From: Climacium dendroides
Lineage: Eukaryota > Streptophyta > Bryopsida > Hypnales > Climaciaceae
Length of the DNA stretch: 64,000 bases
Direction of reading: 5' to 3'
Assembly: GCA_950106755.1 (NCBI GenBank)
Contig: OX467088.1
Span: 12,694,001 to 12,758,000 of the forward strand
The position numbers were made by a program, and so were the translations under genes. The stretch's first letter is position 1; each line of letters starts with the position of its first letter. Positions 1 through 11,340 of the stretch are shown in pieces. The notes under the pieces were generated by a model. That model saw only the letters and a program-made list of their open reading frames with translations. It was not told the origin of the DNA and made no database searches.

Positions 1-603
1 TCATGTCTTGTGATCTTACTTGCATTTAATTTAACTTTTTTCATTAAATTTCTATTGTTTTATTTTTCAATTATATTTTTCATTAATTTTATGTATAAGT
101 TGCAATATTTTACTTGTTGTTCATATCTTAATTTTAAATGTTCTTTCACCATATTTAGTTTTATTGAATATGATTTTTTTTAAAGATATAAATTCAATGG
201 AACATTATGACCATATACTGAATTGATCACCTATAATTTCTAGTCATTTATAGTATGAAATACAAAATTTTGTTCCCACTACAGTTGAATTACAGTTGAA
301 TTGGTAGTTGAATTGTGCGGTGACGGCCAATTTGTAATTGGCTACGATTGTTGTGCAATCGGTTACTCTAGCGAAATATACTGTATGCATACACTCAAAA
401 ATTTGATCTAGCGGCTATCACCATGCTGCGATAAGCCTTGAATTAGGTCCTTGGATTACGTCTAAAATCTCTTTCATGTCTTCCAGCTAGTTTGCTTCAC
501 GAGCTTCAGCTTTGAATCGTCCATACTTAGTGAAAAGCTAGCTCGGCTAGGAAATCGTGCATCATTCAGCAGGCATTGGTCGTGCAACAGCTAGAGATGG
601 AGT
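1..603. other. AT-rich spacer, 3' side of the pectinesterase gene
   Basis: No reading frame or RNA gene is recognisable here. The first 300 bases are very AT-rich. From about 300 onward base composition rises towards that of the neighbouring gene, and this part probably includes the 3' UTR of the minus-strand pectinesterase. Confidence 0.5.
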
Positions 604-2984
604 CTACCACGGGCCATCTACAAACCCGATACCTAAGAAAGGTTGAGCATCTGCATCCGTCAGCTCTCTGGCCCAATAAACTCGACCGGTTGTATTGGCT
701 CCTCTTCCAGTGCACCTGTACTGCCCAAAATAGACGGTTCTGCATATACAAGTAGAAATTTCGTCAGAGGTCAGCGGTAATGGTAATGCAGTCACTTCCG
801 CAGGAAGAGGAGAAACCTCATCTTAGAATACCAACGTCAATTAAATCGGTCCCAGGAAATGAACACGCACCTGTCTCGCCCTTGCAAGCCCCAGTCATAC
901 CAACCCTTCGTGTTAATATTGGCATCCATTGTACAGTAGGAGTAGACCACAGTAGAGTATTGACCCCATGCACGGCCTAGATATGGCCTTCCAGAGCCGG
1001 TGATAATGCAGCGTAGGAATGAGAATCCCGATTCTCCCATGATGTTGCCAGGGTAGTACTTGCCTTGAGCTACCAGCGCGCCCCCCTCGCCGTGAGCAAT
1101 TGAATGCAACCAGCATATCTGGTAACAACGATACAAATTCATATCACTCTGTCTCGTGGAAAAATAGAATTGCGTCGACGATAGATCGGTGCACACGCAC
1201 AATCTAGTGGTCCATGACGAAGAATTGGACGCCAAGCGCAACGGCACAGTAGTAGAACGAGTTGATTGCCACGTGGCTGCACCTCATATTAGCCCCACTT
1301 TTCGCCCATACTACTGGATTTGCTTTTTCAGACCCATGGAACCAGATGAGGCCCCTACTCGAAATGGCATTCCAATTAATCTTCCAGGAATCGAACTATA
1401 AATAACAAGTCCAAGGTAATTTGACCCTGACTCAGGAAAGAGACTCACCTCAAAGAGCGATCGACCGACACCGAATACAAAGTCCTCAGAGCCTTCAATG
1501 AAGCATCTGAAATAGTAGTGTCGACCGGAGTGGTCGTACAACGTGTCTTGGTGACCATAGAAATTGCACCTGTACAGAAAGGCCATGTCACCCGAGATGC
1601 GGAATGCCGCTGCTTGCTTGTGCTTTTGATTTGCGACTGGGGGTCCCGCAGAGTTCTGCAAATGAAAGAACACACAGGATAGACTGTGAGAGATGGCGAG
1701 CAGTGAGTTTGACGCTCTCTTCCGTGGTCACTTCGTTTTGTGTGCACCACGCACATCGAGCGTCGGACTTAGCACGCTTCCTCAACATAAGTGGACAGAG
1801 AACTTCTCCCCTCCATCACAGCGCTCCCCTTCATGTCGTGGCTTCGAAAGCAGCGTATGGCCATGAACCTAAAAGTGAGGATCTAGTGCCTGCTGCTTGG
1901 AATCACTTAGGTAGCCTTCATTACGTCAAATGATGTATAGTGGACGACCATCTGGGAATCGTATTCATATTAAAGCTCACACTTCATTGTCGGATCCACT
2001 TGCCAGAGGCGACAAATGGATTACTCCAGAATATTCTGGCATTTGAGAGCTTGCATATTTCACTGCATTGTTTCTCAAGATTGGTGGACACCCGAAACAT
2101 TCAGTAACCAGCTTTAAGAGTGTCGATAATCACATTCTACCAGTTTCTCGGATGCGGATAATTTTTGCAAGCTCGACTCGCACCTCATTAAAATTTGTGA
2201 GGCTCGGCCGTGGACGTTTAGGAAGGAAGGATAATTAGATGCAATCCAATTCCGCACTTACCCGAAACGTGATGTCCCTGGCTATGAAATGGTCGGATTC
2301 CACCACGACCGAGGCACTCATTAGAGTCCCCGCAGAGGCTGCAGTGTCATTCCAGGTGATGACTGTTCGGTTGCTGCCTTCTCCTTGTAAAGTTATGTAC
2401 GGCTTGTTTGTCGGAAAGACGACCTTCTCCCTACGCAAAATAATCCAATTTCGTTGTTATTTTCAGAACGGAGTTTCTCAAGGTCTCTCTCACCTACAAA
2501 TGCCAACATCAAATTGAATCAAGAAGTTGAGAAAACAACTAGAGGAGGATGAAATCGCTTCAAAATACACGTACGTATAAACTCCAGTTGTGACGTAGAT
2601 GGTGGTCCGCCTCGTGTTATTTTCTGGCACCTCATCAATAGCTTCTTGAATGGTGCGATACGGCGTAGTGCCGTCTGGGCTGACCACGAGGATTGTATTA
2701 TCGCCATAGGGTGCGTTCTTGAAAATGGACCTCAAAGCCTCACCGAAAGTAGGTGTACGTCGGTTGTGCCTACTTGTGGCCCAGGTTTCTCTCCTCGGGT
2801 AGTAGTGTGCATCGTTCACCTTGAGATTCTGGTAGTCGAGCGATTGGCTAACAGTACTCTGAGGCCGAATTTCAAGTGCCGGAGAACCAACGAAGACTGT
2901 GCATAACGCGAAGAAACATAGTAATGGCAGGACGATGGAGGTACTCGGGGTGCACAATTCTAGGCATGCCATAAGTCTGACCAT
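604..2984 (-). CDS. pectinesterase (pectin methylesterase), five exons
   Basis: Secreted enzyme that removes methyl esters from wall homogalacturonan. Exons (minus strand): 2984-2575, 2430-2262, 1655-1449, 1118-871 and 739-604, joining to 389 codons without a break. The N-terminus has a hydrophobic signal segment and there is no long PRO inhibitor domain, so this is a short type pectinesterase. Visible motifs in order are GVYTEKV (split by intron 1), [19 protein letters not shown] followed by RSLFE, and LGRAW. The two catalytic aspartates (in GHQDTL and DFVFG) and the arginine of LGRAW are present. The residue before the second Asp is Glu where Val or Ile is usual. The protein stops at GFVDGPW, a short C-terminus. 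Start chosen: first ATG at 2984; a second in-frame ATG lies four codons later. The family is certain; the exact ends of exons 4 and 5 are a little less so. Confidence 0.9.
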
Positions 2985-4553
2985 AGCTAATAACTACTCA
3001 CATTGTCAATAACGGTCCCGACTACATCTGCGAGATCGCTTCTAAGTCTTACGCGTAAATTTTGAGAGGGCTTGCTAATGAGCATACAACTAAATAATGT
3101 CATAATTACCAACACACAGTTCCGGAGATGTCCAAGAGAAACGATTAATCAGAACACTTGGCAAGTATCAGTTCTCACTGTCCTCACTGTCCTCACTGGC
3201 AGGCTTTTGAAATGCCTTCGAAATCAGTTTAAAAGAATCAAGTAGTACACCACGAAAATGAGCACGTAAACAAAATTACGATTGCAGAGGAGGACGCAAA
3301 ACTTCGACACGAGGCAAACCTCTAAGATGAATTGCCAAAAGTTCACATCACCGGTTTCCATCCAGGCAGGCATATTAATATTCTGAAATTGATATAGTAG
3401 CTTTGGACGTGGCTCCACTTCCAGTGGAGGCTGCGCATTTCACGTTGGAGAAGCGAGAAATTCACGGCAATGGAAAAAAACGTCTTAAAAGTGTTCGCGA
3501 GTAAAATGCGCACGAAATCAAACATGTTCAACCAGATTCAATTACTGTTCAACTTAATTGACAGATTTAGTATTCAACTCGGGATGCAACTTAACAAACA
3601 GACGGCGACATTGCTGCAGAGTAAGGATCTGAAAACTTCGCACAAGAGCTCGAAATTGAACACCGATCAAAAGAAAAGTCACTATGACTTTGGAGTTTGC
3701 AAGCAGGAGAACGATGTGATCTGAAAAAAACTGGCTTCAGCAGGACTCTGGCGGGTTCGAAAATGATCCGACGTGGTCGACTATTTGCAATAGGAATATG
3801 ACGTGGAATGATGACGTGGAAAACAAAGCGCAGGTGCAGGTGTGAATGGGTTCGACTTACCGGTGTCATCGTTCTCGCGCTGGCAAACTCCAAAGTCACG
3901 GTGATCATCTGGGGTTTTTCTTTTTATCTTTGTTCGATTACGAGCTCACACCGATTCCTCCTCAACTTCAATGTTGCCGTCTGTTTGTTTAGTTGCATCC
4001 CGAAATCTGTAAATTAGTTGTTGGTGAAAGTCGGTCAAGATAATTGAGTCCGTGAGGTTTGTAATAGCCGGCACTTAGTTTTTAGCGCTGCTTTTGCATT
4101 TCCGAGGTCTTCTTCTTCTCCAATTTGAAAGGCGCTATGGAAGTCGAAACATCGGACGGAAGTGGAAACATTTTGAAAAGCTGCATCGATTTAAATCAAT
4201 ATGTGGCCAACTCACTGGGATATTCGCTATTGGATCTATCTTGCGCTCAATTTGCTTTCCATGCTCGAAGGATATTTTGTCGGTTTAAAATTTCACCGCC
4301 AATTCGACCGTCATACGCTTACTGATATTATCATTTTCTTCGTTCTCTACGCACTTTCTCTAGTAGTATTCGGACACTTCACTATCGGGGACTGATAATT
4401 GCCAATTGTTCTAAAAGTTTTCTTGGACATTCGATCCCCGGAAAGATGTATCCTATTTGACATCACTTACTGGTACGCTCATTAGCAGGCCCTCTCAAAT
4501 TTTACATGTAAGACTTGTGAGCGAACTCCTACAGTCTGAGCCGTCAATCTTCT

Positions 4554-4713
4554 AACGACAATTTCGTTAAAGTGGAGCAATTCCGGCGCCAAAAAGTGTG
4601 ACATATATGTATCCATAATAGACTAAATTCTAGGATAGATATGGATTACTGTTTCAGAGCATCTGAAACGTGGCAAAGTGTCGGAATGCCAACATTTTAA
4701 CGAAATTGTCGTT
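4554..4713. mobile_element. 160-bp inverted-repeat element (MITE-like) in the duplicated pectinesterase promoter
   Basis: The ends are perfect 18-bp inverted repeats: AACGACAATTTCGTTAAA at 4554-4571 and its complement at 4696-4713. Both sides carry the 4-base direct repeat TTCT (4550-4553 and 4714-4717), as expected of a target-site duplication. Homology to the promoter of the intact pectinesterase runs up to the left flank and resumes directly after the right flank, so the other arm is an empty-site comparison. It has no coding capacity. I do not assign a superfamily. Confidence 0.65.
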
Positions 4714-4715
4714 TT

Positions 4716-5205
4716 CTGGCATATCTAGCTAGAATTGTTTACCTGCAGCACCTCCATTGTCCTGCAATTACTGCGTTTCATGGAGTTGTGCTGCCATCGG
4801 TGCTTCTCCGGAAATTGACGTTCGGCCTCAGATTGAGCACTGTTAGCCAATCGATTGAGTACCAGAACCTTGTGCACTACAGTACTACGCAAGGGAAGAC
4901 TTCTGGGCTACAGGCAGTTTGCACCTACTGTCGATGAGGCTTTGATGTCAATTTTCAAGGAAAGCAGACTATGGCGATAATGCAGCCCTCGTTGTCTGCC
5001 CCTACTCTGCGCCATACAGTGCCCACCATTCAAAAAGCTGTTGATCAGGTGCCAGAGACAAACACGAGGCATGCAGACCATCTATGTTACAACCGGAGTT
5101 TATTCTTAAGTACTTGTATTATGAAGTGATTCCACCGTTCACTAGTTGGATTGTATGTTGGCATTGTAGGTAAGAGACCTTGAGTAACTCAGGTCTGAAA
5201 ATAAT
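4716..5205 (+). pseudogene. dead copy of pectinesterase exon 1 and part of intron 1
   Basis: Plus-strand sequence matches exon 1 of the gene at 604-2984 nearly end to end, including CTGTTAGCCAATCG, GAGGCTTTGA, TATGGCGATAAT and GGAGTTTATTCT. The start codon region is lost: ATGGCAT of the gene is CTGGCAT here, next to the inserted element. Small indels break the frame, and a TAA at 5107-5109 replaces the last exon 1 codons. Homology then continues through intron 1 (GATGTTGGCAT, CTGAAAATAA) to about 5205, where it fades. Exons 2 to 5 are absent. Confidence 0.85.
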
Positions 5206-5825
5206 ATTGAATCTGCATGTGCGAGGGCAGATGGATACAGAAGCGTAACCTTTCATGGGTATCGGAGATGAAGCTGGCTCACGGTAGACTCCGTTTCTAG
5301 CTGTTACACGACAAATGCCGCCTGAGTGATGCACAATTTCCTTAACTACTGCGCTTCACGTATTAATTAAGCATGCACGATGCAAGGAGAGGCTTGTGAC
5401 ACTTACTGAGCAATGAATGTGGAAGACATGACACATGCTTTTTTTTAAATCAACGCTTGTCGCATCATGCGAAATAGTCGGGAGATCAAATCTCATAATT
5501 TATGTATGCAGGACTCATCAATCTACAACGGTACCGAACAACTCGAGTCACAGAAACAGGTGTATGTCTGAGAGCATAAAAGCTCAATTTCATTTACATG
5601 AAAAAAGCATTGTACATGATGACAAATGACCCTAAACAGAGTCTGAAAATTATTCTGGGAAGTCCTCTGACCTTGGCAGATCAAAGCATCCATCCATCGG
5701 AAGGCCGTGCTGCTTCTCCAAATCAGCAAAATCTAACGTACGTACACTCACCTATACACTTTCGTCAGGAAAATATTGCTGATGCAGCTTTATTGTTCAC
5801 TCTCCGTGGTCGTCTTTCCAATTCC
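5206..5825. other. spacer with no recognised gene
   Basis: Moderate GC; frames here are short and carry no family motif. The right end probably includes the 3' UTR of the minus-strand FAS1 reading frame. Confidence 0.4.
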
Positions 5826-6362
5826 TTACAGGCCAGGAGGCGTGATCACGTGATCAATTCCGTGAATCACAATCTGCCCGGGAACGTTGTACACATTGGT
5901 CTCCACGACCTTCGCTTGCGAATTGGTTCCAACGTACACCCCGGACGCTGGGTACGACAAGGGCACCGACAACCCGGAGAGGGATGTGTATGCTGCGGGC
6001 TTGGAAGTGACTATGGCGTTCAAGTCGAAGTAGCCGGCGGCGACATGGTAGAGCGCTACGTCGTTCACTTTGTTTTCAGCGAACACTCTGTCAATGACAG
6101 GTCGGCTGGCTGGGTCTGAAAGGGCGTCGTTGGTGGGGAGGAAGACCGTGACATTCTGACTCGGGTCACCCGATAAAACAGATTCCAAGTTGAAGGATTG
6201 CAGGAGCCCTATGGCTTCGGAGTATTGCGGCTTGTCGAGTAGAAATTCCAGCGCCAATTGCGCCTGCCCAATTGCCGTTGTCGGGTCTGTAGCACCGCAA
6301 ATGGGATCCGTAATCAGACATGGCACGTTGGTTTCGGGGTTCAAGGTTTCAGGCACACGATT
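5826..6362 (-). CDS. fasciclin (FAS1) domain protein, 5' part missing or shared with the GDSL gene
   Basis: One complete FAS1 domain of about 130 residues, the fold of plant fasciclin-like wall and arabinogalactan proteins. Visible are the H1 block TVFLPTNDALSD, the central ALYHVAAGYFDL and the H2 block VPGQIVIHGIDHVI, with the stop at 5826-5828. The frame contains no ATG: its first possible codons follow an in-frame TAG, so an upstream exon must exist. Two acceptors could open the exon: TAGCAG before 6362, or GCTACAG before 6286. No signal-peptide exon was found between here and the GDSL gene. The second acceptor is in phase with a donor in the last GDSL exon, so a joined GDSL-FAS1 transcript is possible; otherwise this is a 5'-truncated relic. 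The domain call is firm, the gene structure is open. Confidence 0.75.
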   Translation of the reverse strand, partial: NRVPETLNPETNVPCLITDPICGATDPTTAIGQAQLALEFLLDKPQYSEAIGLLQSFNLESVLSGDPSQNVTVFLPTNDALSDPASRPVIDRVFAENKVNDVALYHVAAGYFDLNAIVTSKPAAYTSLSGLSVPLSYPASGVYVGTNSQAKVVETNVYNVPGQIVIHGIDHVITPPGL

Positions 6363-6696
6363 CTGCTATTTAAGTACTTCTACAACTTTCCCACACCACC
6401 CCTCCTACTACTGAGCCGCAGAATCTAGTCTCAACGTACTAAACCCGCAGTGAAGATCTCAAACTATGTTTCCTATACTGCCACCAATTTCAAAGAAAAA
6501 AATCTGGAACCCAATTCCCCTGTTGAAGCAAATACTCAAAGAAGATGCTAGAATTTATTGTTATATTAGATGGAAATCTTTCGTTTCGTTTCTTTCTCTG
6601 TTAGGACGGTCCAATAAGACTTTTCACTTCTAGTTAACTTTTGAATCAAAGGAATATCATGGTTCTAACATCAACTCCAATTTTCACATTACGCTT

Positions 6697-8772
6697 TTAA
6701 CAAAGGTATCCAACACTGACAAAGGTAAATAGTGTTAAATCATGTGAGATAAAGAAATTTATGTGTAGCATGGAGTGGGAATGATGTGCAATACCTGGAG
6801 GGGCCATGGGGGAGCCGACGGGCTCTTGCACGACATCATTAATCTGGAGCCACTGCTTCAACGTGGGCGCATCCGCAAGCAATATATACCCATCCGTATT
6901 AGCATACAAGTTAATGATATAGTTCCAGGCCCACATGGTAGGATGCTGGTCATCCCAGAAGATGGCGCGTTCCCTCCGCTTGCACACAGTGTACAGCCAC
7001 TTTTGAGTCGCAGAATCCACATCCCCACAGCTCGTCGTGTTACTCGTCCCCTTGCAGCACGGCTTCAGCCCATCAGTGAAGCCGACCAACTTCCCCTCCT
7101 TGATGAGTCTGTCGACCGCGGAGAAGAGATCCAAGATGACGAACCTGGCGCCAGGATTCTGGGCATTGATACTCTGGACAGCGCCAAGCAGGAAGGCGTT
7201 GTGGATCGTCACGTACGAGACCGTTTCGTTTCCGCACTGGGTGTAGCCGTTGGCTGCCGTGGTGAGCGGTAGGCAGTCGATGTTGACCAAGTTCGACACC
7301 AGGACGTTGCGCAGCCCCAGGTCGTAGAGACGCTGCAGATTCGCTTGGATGCCTGTGACCACACGCTCGATGTAGACGAAGAGCTCGGAGGAGGTGTTGC
7401 CTTTGAAAGTTAAGTAGTCATTCAAAATCACGGAGACGAGGGTGAGCGAATTCGCGAGCGCCGTTTCAGAGTACGGGTCCGTGCGGAGCAGAAGCTGGAA
7501 GTTGTCCACTTGGGCGCCTAAGCTGGTGGGACTGTTCGCCAGCGAGATGCCCGCCCCGCCCACGGCGAAGTTTATGCCTGAGGATGTGTCCGCGCCCGAA
7601 GAGTAGAGGTACGGCGGCGGGTACACCGGCAGGCTTAGAAGATCCTCTGCAAATCGGACGTACGAACAGAGTCAGAAAACAGAGTCGCATACCGATTTTC
7701 ATTGAATTGGTAAGCTGTTTGTCACTTTGGAGAAGGCTCGTGCATTTTGAAAATTGTGAGTGCATGTGAATTTCTAAAGGAGTGCTTGCGAATTGTGAGA
7801 CTTACTGATCCAATCTGTTTGAGTCTTGCCGTCGGAGAATCGCCCTGCAGGCGGTCCGTTTTTCTCGGGCCATGTGATGCCGTACGGGTAGATCCAATTC
7901 TTGCCGGCGCTGGCTCCTGTCTTTGGGGTGTTACCCACGTCGGCGAACGAGTCGCCGAATGCAAAAAGAAGAGTCGTTTTCTGTGCCTCAACTGCCAAGT
8001 TGCAACCAGAATTCTACGTCAATCCCAAGCCATCGGTGAATTCGCAACGAGAATGAGGTTGAATCGTCTCAACCAAACTCAGCTAGTAGACCTCTGGACA
8101 GCAACAATTCTCTGGCATGCAGTAACTACGGTAGTTTCTAACATGAATTCTAATTGGAAACTGCAACTCATAGACTCATTGTCCCTTGTATCAAGACGTA
8201 CTAAACCTCCCCCTCTCAGTTTCTACACACTCAAGTGCTTGTGTCCAAACTGAAAACCAGGGTGAAACTGAGCAGACACTCTCAATTTTCAAGGCCTTGG
8301 ACACCAAGATTAGTCGGAAGCACTTCCAACGGGGATAACTAGACTTGAATTGCAAGGGAGACCCCTGGACGACAGAACCTCTCCGACAGAAATGGTTATA
8401 AACGGATTAAACGCAGTTAACGAGCAGTCGACAGTTGGCAGGCACAGACTCAGGGAGCCAGACTCTGCGTCCCAGAGTCTGCTACAGATTCCAATTAGAT
8501 TCTCACTCACAAGTTACAGACAGCAGCAGACCAACATACAAGCCTTAAAACCGTCCCTGCGAATCTCACAATCAGTACAGGAAATTTACAGAGACACGAA
8601 CGGACCGACAAGATTTCAGAAGAGAACAACTAAGGACGTCGCGCAAGATGCGCACTCACGAAGAGCAGCCCACGAAACGTCATCACCATGCACGTTGCGT
8701 ACCCGAATGCAAGATGTCCGCTGACCAGAAAAGACTCAGCAGCACCAGCGTACAAACTCGCAGACTCGCCAT
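6697..8772 (-). CDS. GDSL esterase/lipase (SGNH hydrolase), secreted
   Basis: Plant GDSL family hydrolase of acyl esters, predicted secreted. Exon 1 (8772-8703) encodes a 23-residue signal peptide starting MASLRVCTLVLLSLF. Exon 2 (7991-7806) has the block I motif FAFGDSFADVGN with the nucleophile Ser. Exon 3 runs from 7646 with NFAVGGAG, VILNDY and the Asp-His motif DDQHPT. All junctions are GT-AG and in phase. Reading exon 3 to its stop at 6697 gives 401 residues, a normal length. The block III consensus GxND reads ILND, so the usual oxyanion-hole glycine is replaced. After the hydrolase core comes EPVGSPMAPP and a good donor (CCAG then GTATTG at 6794), so the true C-terminus may lie in a further exon, possibly the FAS1 exon downstream. 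Confidence 0.88.
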
Positions 8773-11000
8773 GGTTGCTGCACCTTGCCCCCAGCAATCC
8801 AGCACCGGACCCAGAAGCTCTAGACTCGTTTGAGGAAGCTAAAGCTACAACTCAGGCGGGGGGAGCTACGCTACGGGTGAATGCTCTGTATCCCGTTGGG
8901 AGAGACCTTCTTTGCTCCCACGGCGGAGCGAGTCGACTTGCGCCACTTGGCAGGGGAACTGGCTCCCTCCAGGCGCAGCAGCTTCCGCGGTTGCTAAATT
9001 TGGGGATGGTAGCCTTGGTGCGGAAGTGCGGAGGGGCAGGCGTCTATCCACCTGCACTTGAAGACCGTGGCAAAGCGAGTGGGCTTTCTAAAATCCTACT
9101 GCAAGTCAACAGCTCGTTTGTAGTGCCTGGGTATGTGCACATTGCACGATCCTGTACCGGATCAGAGCCGGCTTCTGGACCGTGTCAAAGGGCTGCCTGG
9201 AAACGTTTCATGCTTTGTCTTGGTGATAATTTACAACTCCAGGGCGCAAGTAGGATTGGCGTTAGTTAGTAGTAAACGCGAATACTGTAAACCCAGATTA
9301 TGGTGGGTTTCACTAAGAAGAGGGGCTCCCGTTCGATCTAGTTCCGGAACTGGTGTACGTAATGGAGACTGTTCGTTTACGACCCCACATGAATGATTGG
9401 GGTTGCGTCGACATGCCGGTTTCGCGCCTGGATTTCACGATTTGTTAATTTTGAGACTTGGAAGGTTAGTTGGTACCGACATTGGGTGGTGAGTTCATGG
9501 CTTCGCTCGCCGGCAACTACGCTCCGGACGCAATCCACCAGGTACATATACCATACGATTCTCGTGAATAAGTTGACGATTTGGAACTTCAGTTGTGTTT
9601 GCACGTTGCCAGGATGGAAGAATCGTGTGCCGTGGCAGCCGGTTTCAAGAGGATGAAGAAGTAAAAGTGTTTGTAGAGGTTCTGGTTAGTAACCTTGACC
9701 ATATTTCTTGTACCCCACTCTAAAAAAAACGCATTTTGCGTCTTCTTCTTGCATGGAACTGGATGATTTATCCCATCCCTAATAGCGCAAAATTAGAGTC
9801 ACCTTTGAAATATTAGTCACCAGATTAGTTCCAATGGCAGGTTGTTAGCTCTGGATCGATAGAAAGGATCGGAGGCTTTGCATCCACTGAAGCTACTCTG
9901 AAAAAAGTTCAAAGTGAAAAAGGCCCAGCCAGCGAGATGTGGGCAATCCGTCGATCCAGCGGGAGGACTTTTAACTTATCCATCTCGACAGTGAGTGCCA
10001 CATGAAACACTGCCAGCTGATGAATGCCGGTGACGAGAGGAGCGGAGAGGCTACGGGGTCTTCTTCTCGGAAACCAGAAGCAGGCGGATACTTCTGTGCG
10101 TCCAGCGTCCCTTTTGAATTTCTGCTTGCGTGGGATGAGATGGCGGGGCCTGGGTGGATCATGGGTAGGAATCCGATGCTTCGGAATGATTCTTCGCCAT
10201 CTCTGGGAAAAGCACTTCCCCCCACCCATCAATGCTGTCTCCACGCACGCGTGGATTCAGAGGCCGGCGAGATAGCATTTGATATACACTGGGCTCCATG
10301 CCTCCATCCAGGCACAGTTTCCCTGCTTTTTGTTTTGCTGGTTTCAATTGTTTTCGGGAAGAAAAAGTAACCACCTTGGAAATTCAGGTGCAAGAATGGG
10401 ACACACAAGAAACAGACCGGCTCTCAGTGACTCAGCCATTCGGGGGTCCCATGCAATTTTGAGTGAGCGATGCACAGAAGAGGGAGCCAGGGCGAACTTT
10501 TACTGAGAGGAGAGTGGTGCAACCGAGTTCCCTGTTTCGGACTGTACAGACATGCAAAGATAAGCTTATCTTTCTGTACAGGTAGTTATCATCATGTCGT
10601 GAGAGTCTTTTTTTCCTTTTTTTCCTTTCTCATTTCCCCGGGGCCCAGTGAAAGAGCAGACCCATTTCGCACACGTTGCAATGACATTTCGCCACTGTTT
10701 TTGCTGTTTGTTTATTTGTTTCTTTTGTTTATAAATTGTTTTTTTGAAAACACTGATGGAGAACCATTGCAGATGAGAAGGTTTTTTTTGTTTTTTGGAA
10801 ACAAAGGAAACGGGACGTGTATCCACTGTTGGCAACTGTACCGATGGCGTTGAGTTGACTGGGTTGGCCGGGGAGTAAGTTAAAAGTGGAGGTGAAGGTG
10901 CGAGAATCGTATGGAAGCTCTCCATTTGGGGGAAGATGCCGCATCTTCGTTCAGGTGATTCTGGCATTCAGTTCCACTGAGAGGCTGTTTCCATTACCCT
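8773..11000. other. spacer upstream of the GDSL gene, no recognised gene
   Basis: Balanced base composition to about 10.9 kb gives several open frames of 80 to 190 codons on both strands, but none has a family motif or consistent splice pattern. The first few hundred bases are presumably the GDSL promoter. A homopolymer-rich stretch lies at 10600-10800. Confidence 0.4.
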
Positions 11001-11019
11001 CCTGGACGTCCAGCTCCTG

Positions 11020-11105
11020 GAGGGCGGACTGGATGGGAGTCGGATGGCCGGAAGGGAGGTCCAGCTTTCCATTGGAAGCTGGACCTCCAGGTCCTGGAGG
11101 AGCCA
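11020..11105. repeat. GC-rich GGTCC hairpin cluster, copy 1
   Basis: Repeated motifs of the type CTCCTGGA / GGAGGTCCAG sit in otherwise AT-rich DNA. An inverted repeat at 11055-11088 (GGAGGTCCAGCTTTCC against GGAAGCTGGACCTCC) could form a hairpin. The same motif set returns at 12220-12400. Confidence 0.6.
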
Positions 11106-11199
11106 TAGCAAGGCAATTAGAAAACGGTTGTTAACTCAGCTTACTCCGAAGTAAATTGAAAAGGTATATACTGAACTTAAGCCATATCAATTCTATTAA

Positions 11200-11340
11200 T
11201 TATTGTTATTAATCAATTATATTAGTTTCTGTTATTAATTAGTTAGGTTAATAACTGTTATTAATTAATTATGTTAATTATTGTTCTTAATTAATTATGT
11301 TAATTACTGTTCTTAATTAATTATGTTAGTTCCTGTTAGT
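11200..11340. repeat. 26-bp tandem repeat, about 5 copies
   Basis: The motif GTTATTAATTAATTATGTTA and variants recurs with a constant 26-base step (GTT at 11205, 11231, 11257, 11283, 11309 and 11335). Pure AT-rich minisatellite. Confidence 0.8.

Larger units (their letters stand above)
2440..5205. repeat. large diverged inverted duplication of pectinesterase exon 1 and promoter
   Basis: The two arms read as reverse complements around a centre near 3.8 kb. Anchor matches are 3591-3725 with 3860-4003 (both contain ACAAACAGACGGC or its complement and GACTTTGGAGTTTGC), 3041-3085 with 4478-4525 (GCTCATTAGCARGCCCTCTC), and 2440-2984 with about 4716-5205. Identity looks like roughly 75-80 percent by eye, so the event is old. 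The left arm keeps the live gene start; the right arm holds a dead copy and an inserted element. Short frames in both arms (3224-3418 minus, 4201-4395 plus) start similarly with Trp-Asp-Ile/Val and end in a hydrophobic stretch, but I do not recognise a protein. Confidence 0.8.

Noticed and set aside
5598..6119. 173-codon plus-strand frame opposite the FAS1 domain
   Set aside because: Shadow of the minus-strand FAS1 coding sequence.
8688..9269. 193-codon plus-strand frame over the GDSL signal exon and promoter
   Set aside because: Antisense to the GDSL first exon; no motif and no conserved composition.
9909..10370. Overlapping frames of about 110-120 codons on both strands
   Set aside because: Frames on opposite strands overlap, none has a domain, and composition is neutral; likely chance in balanced-GC DNA.
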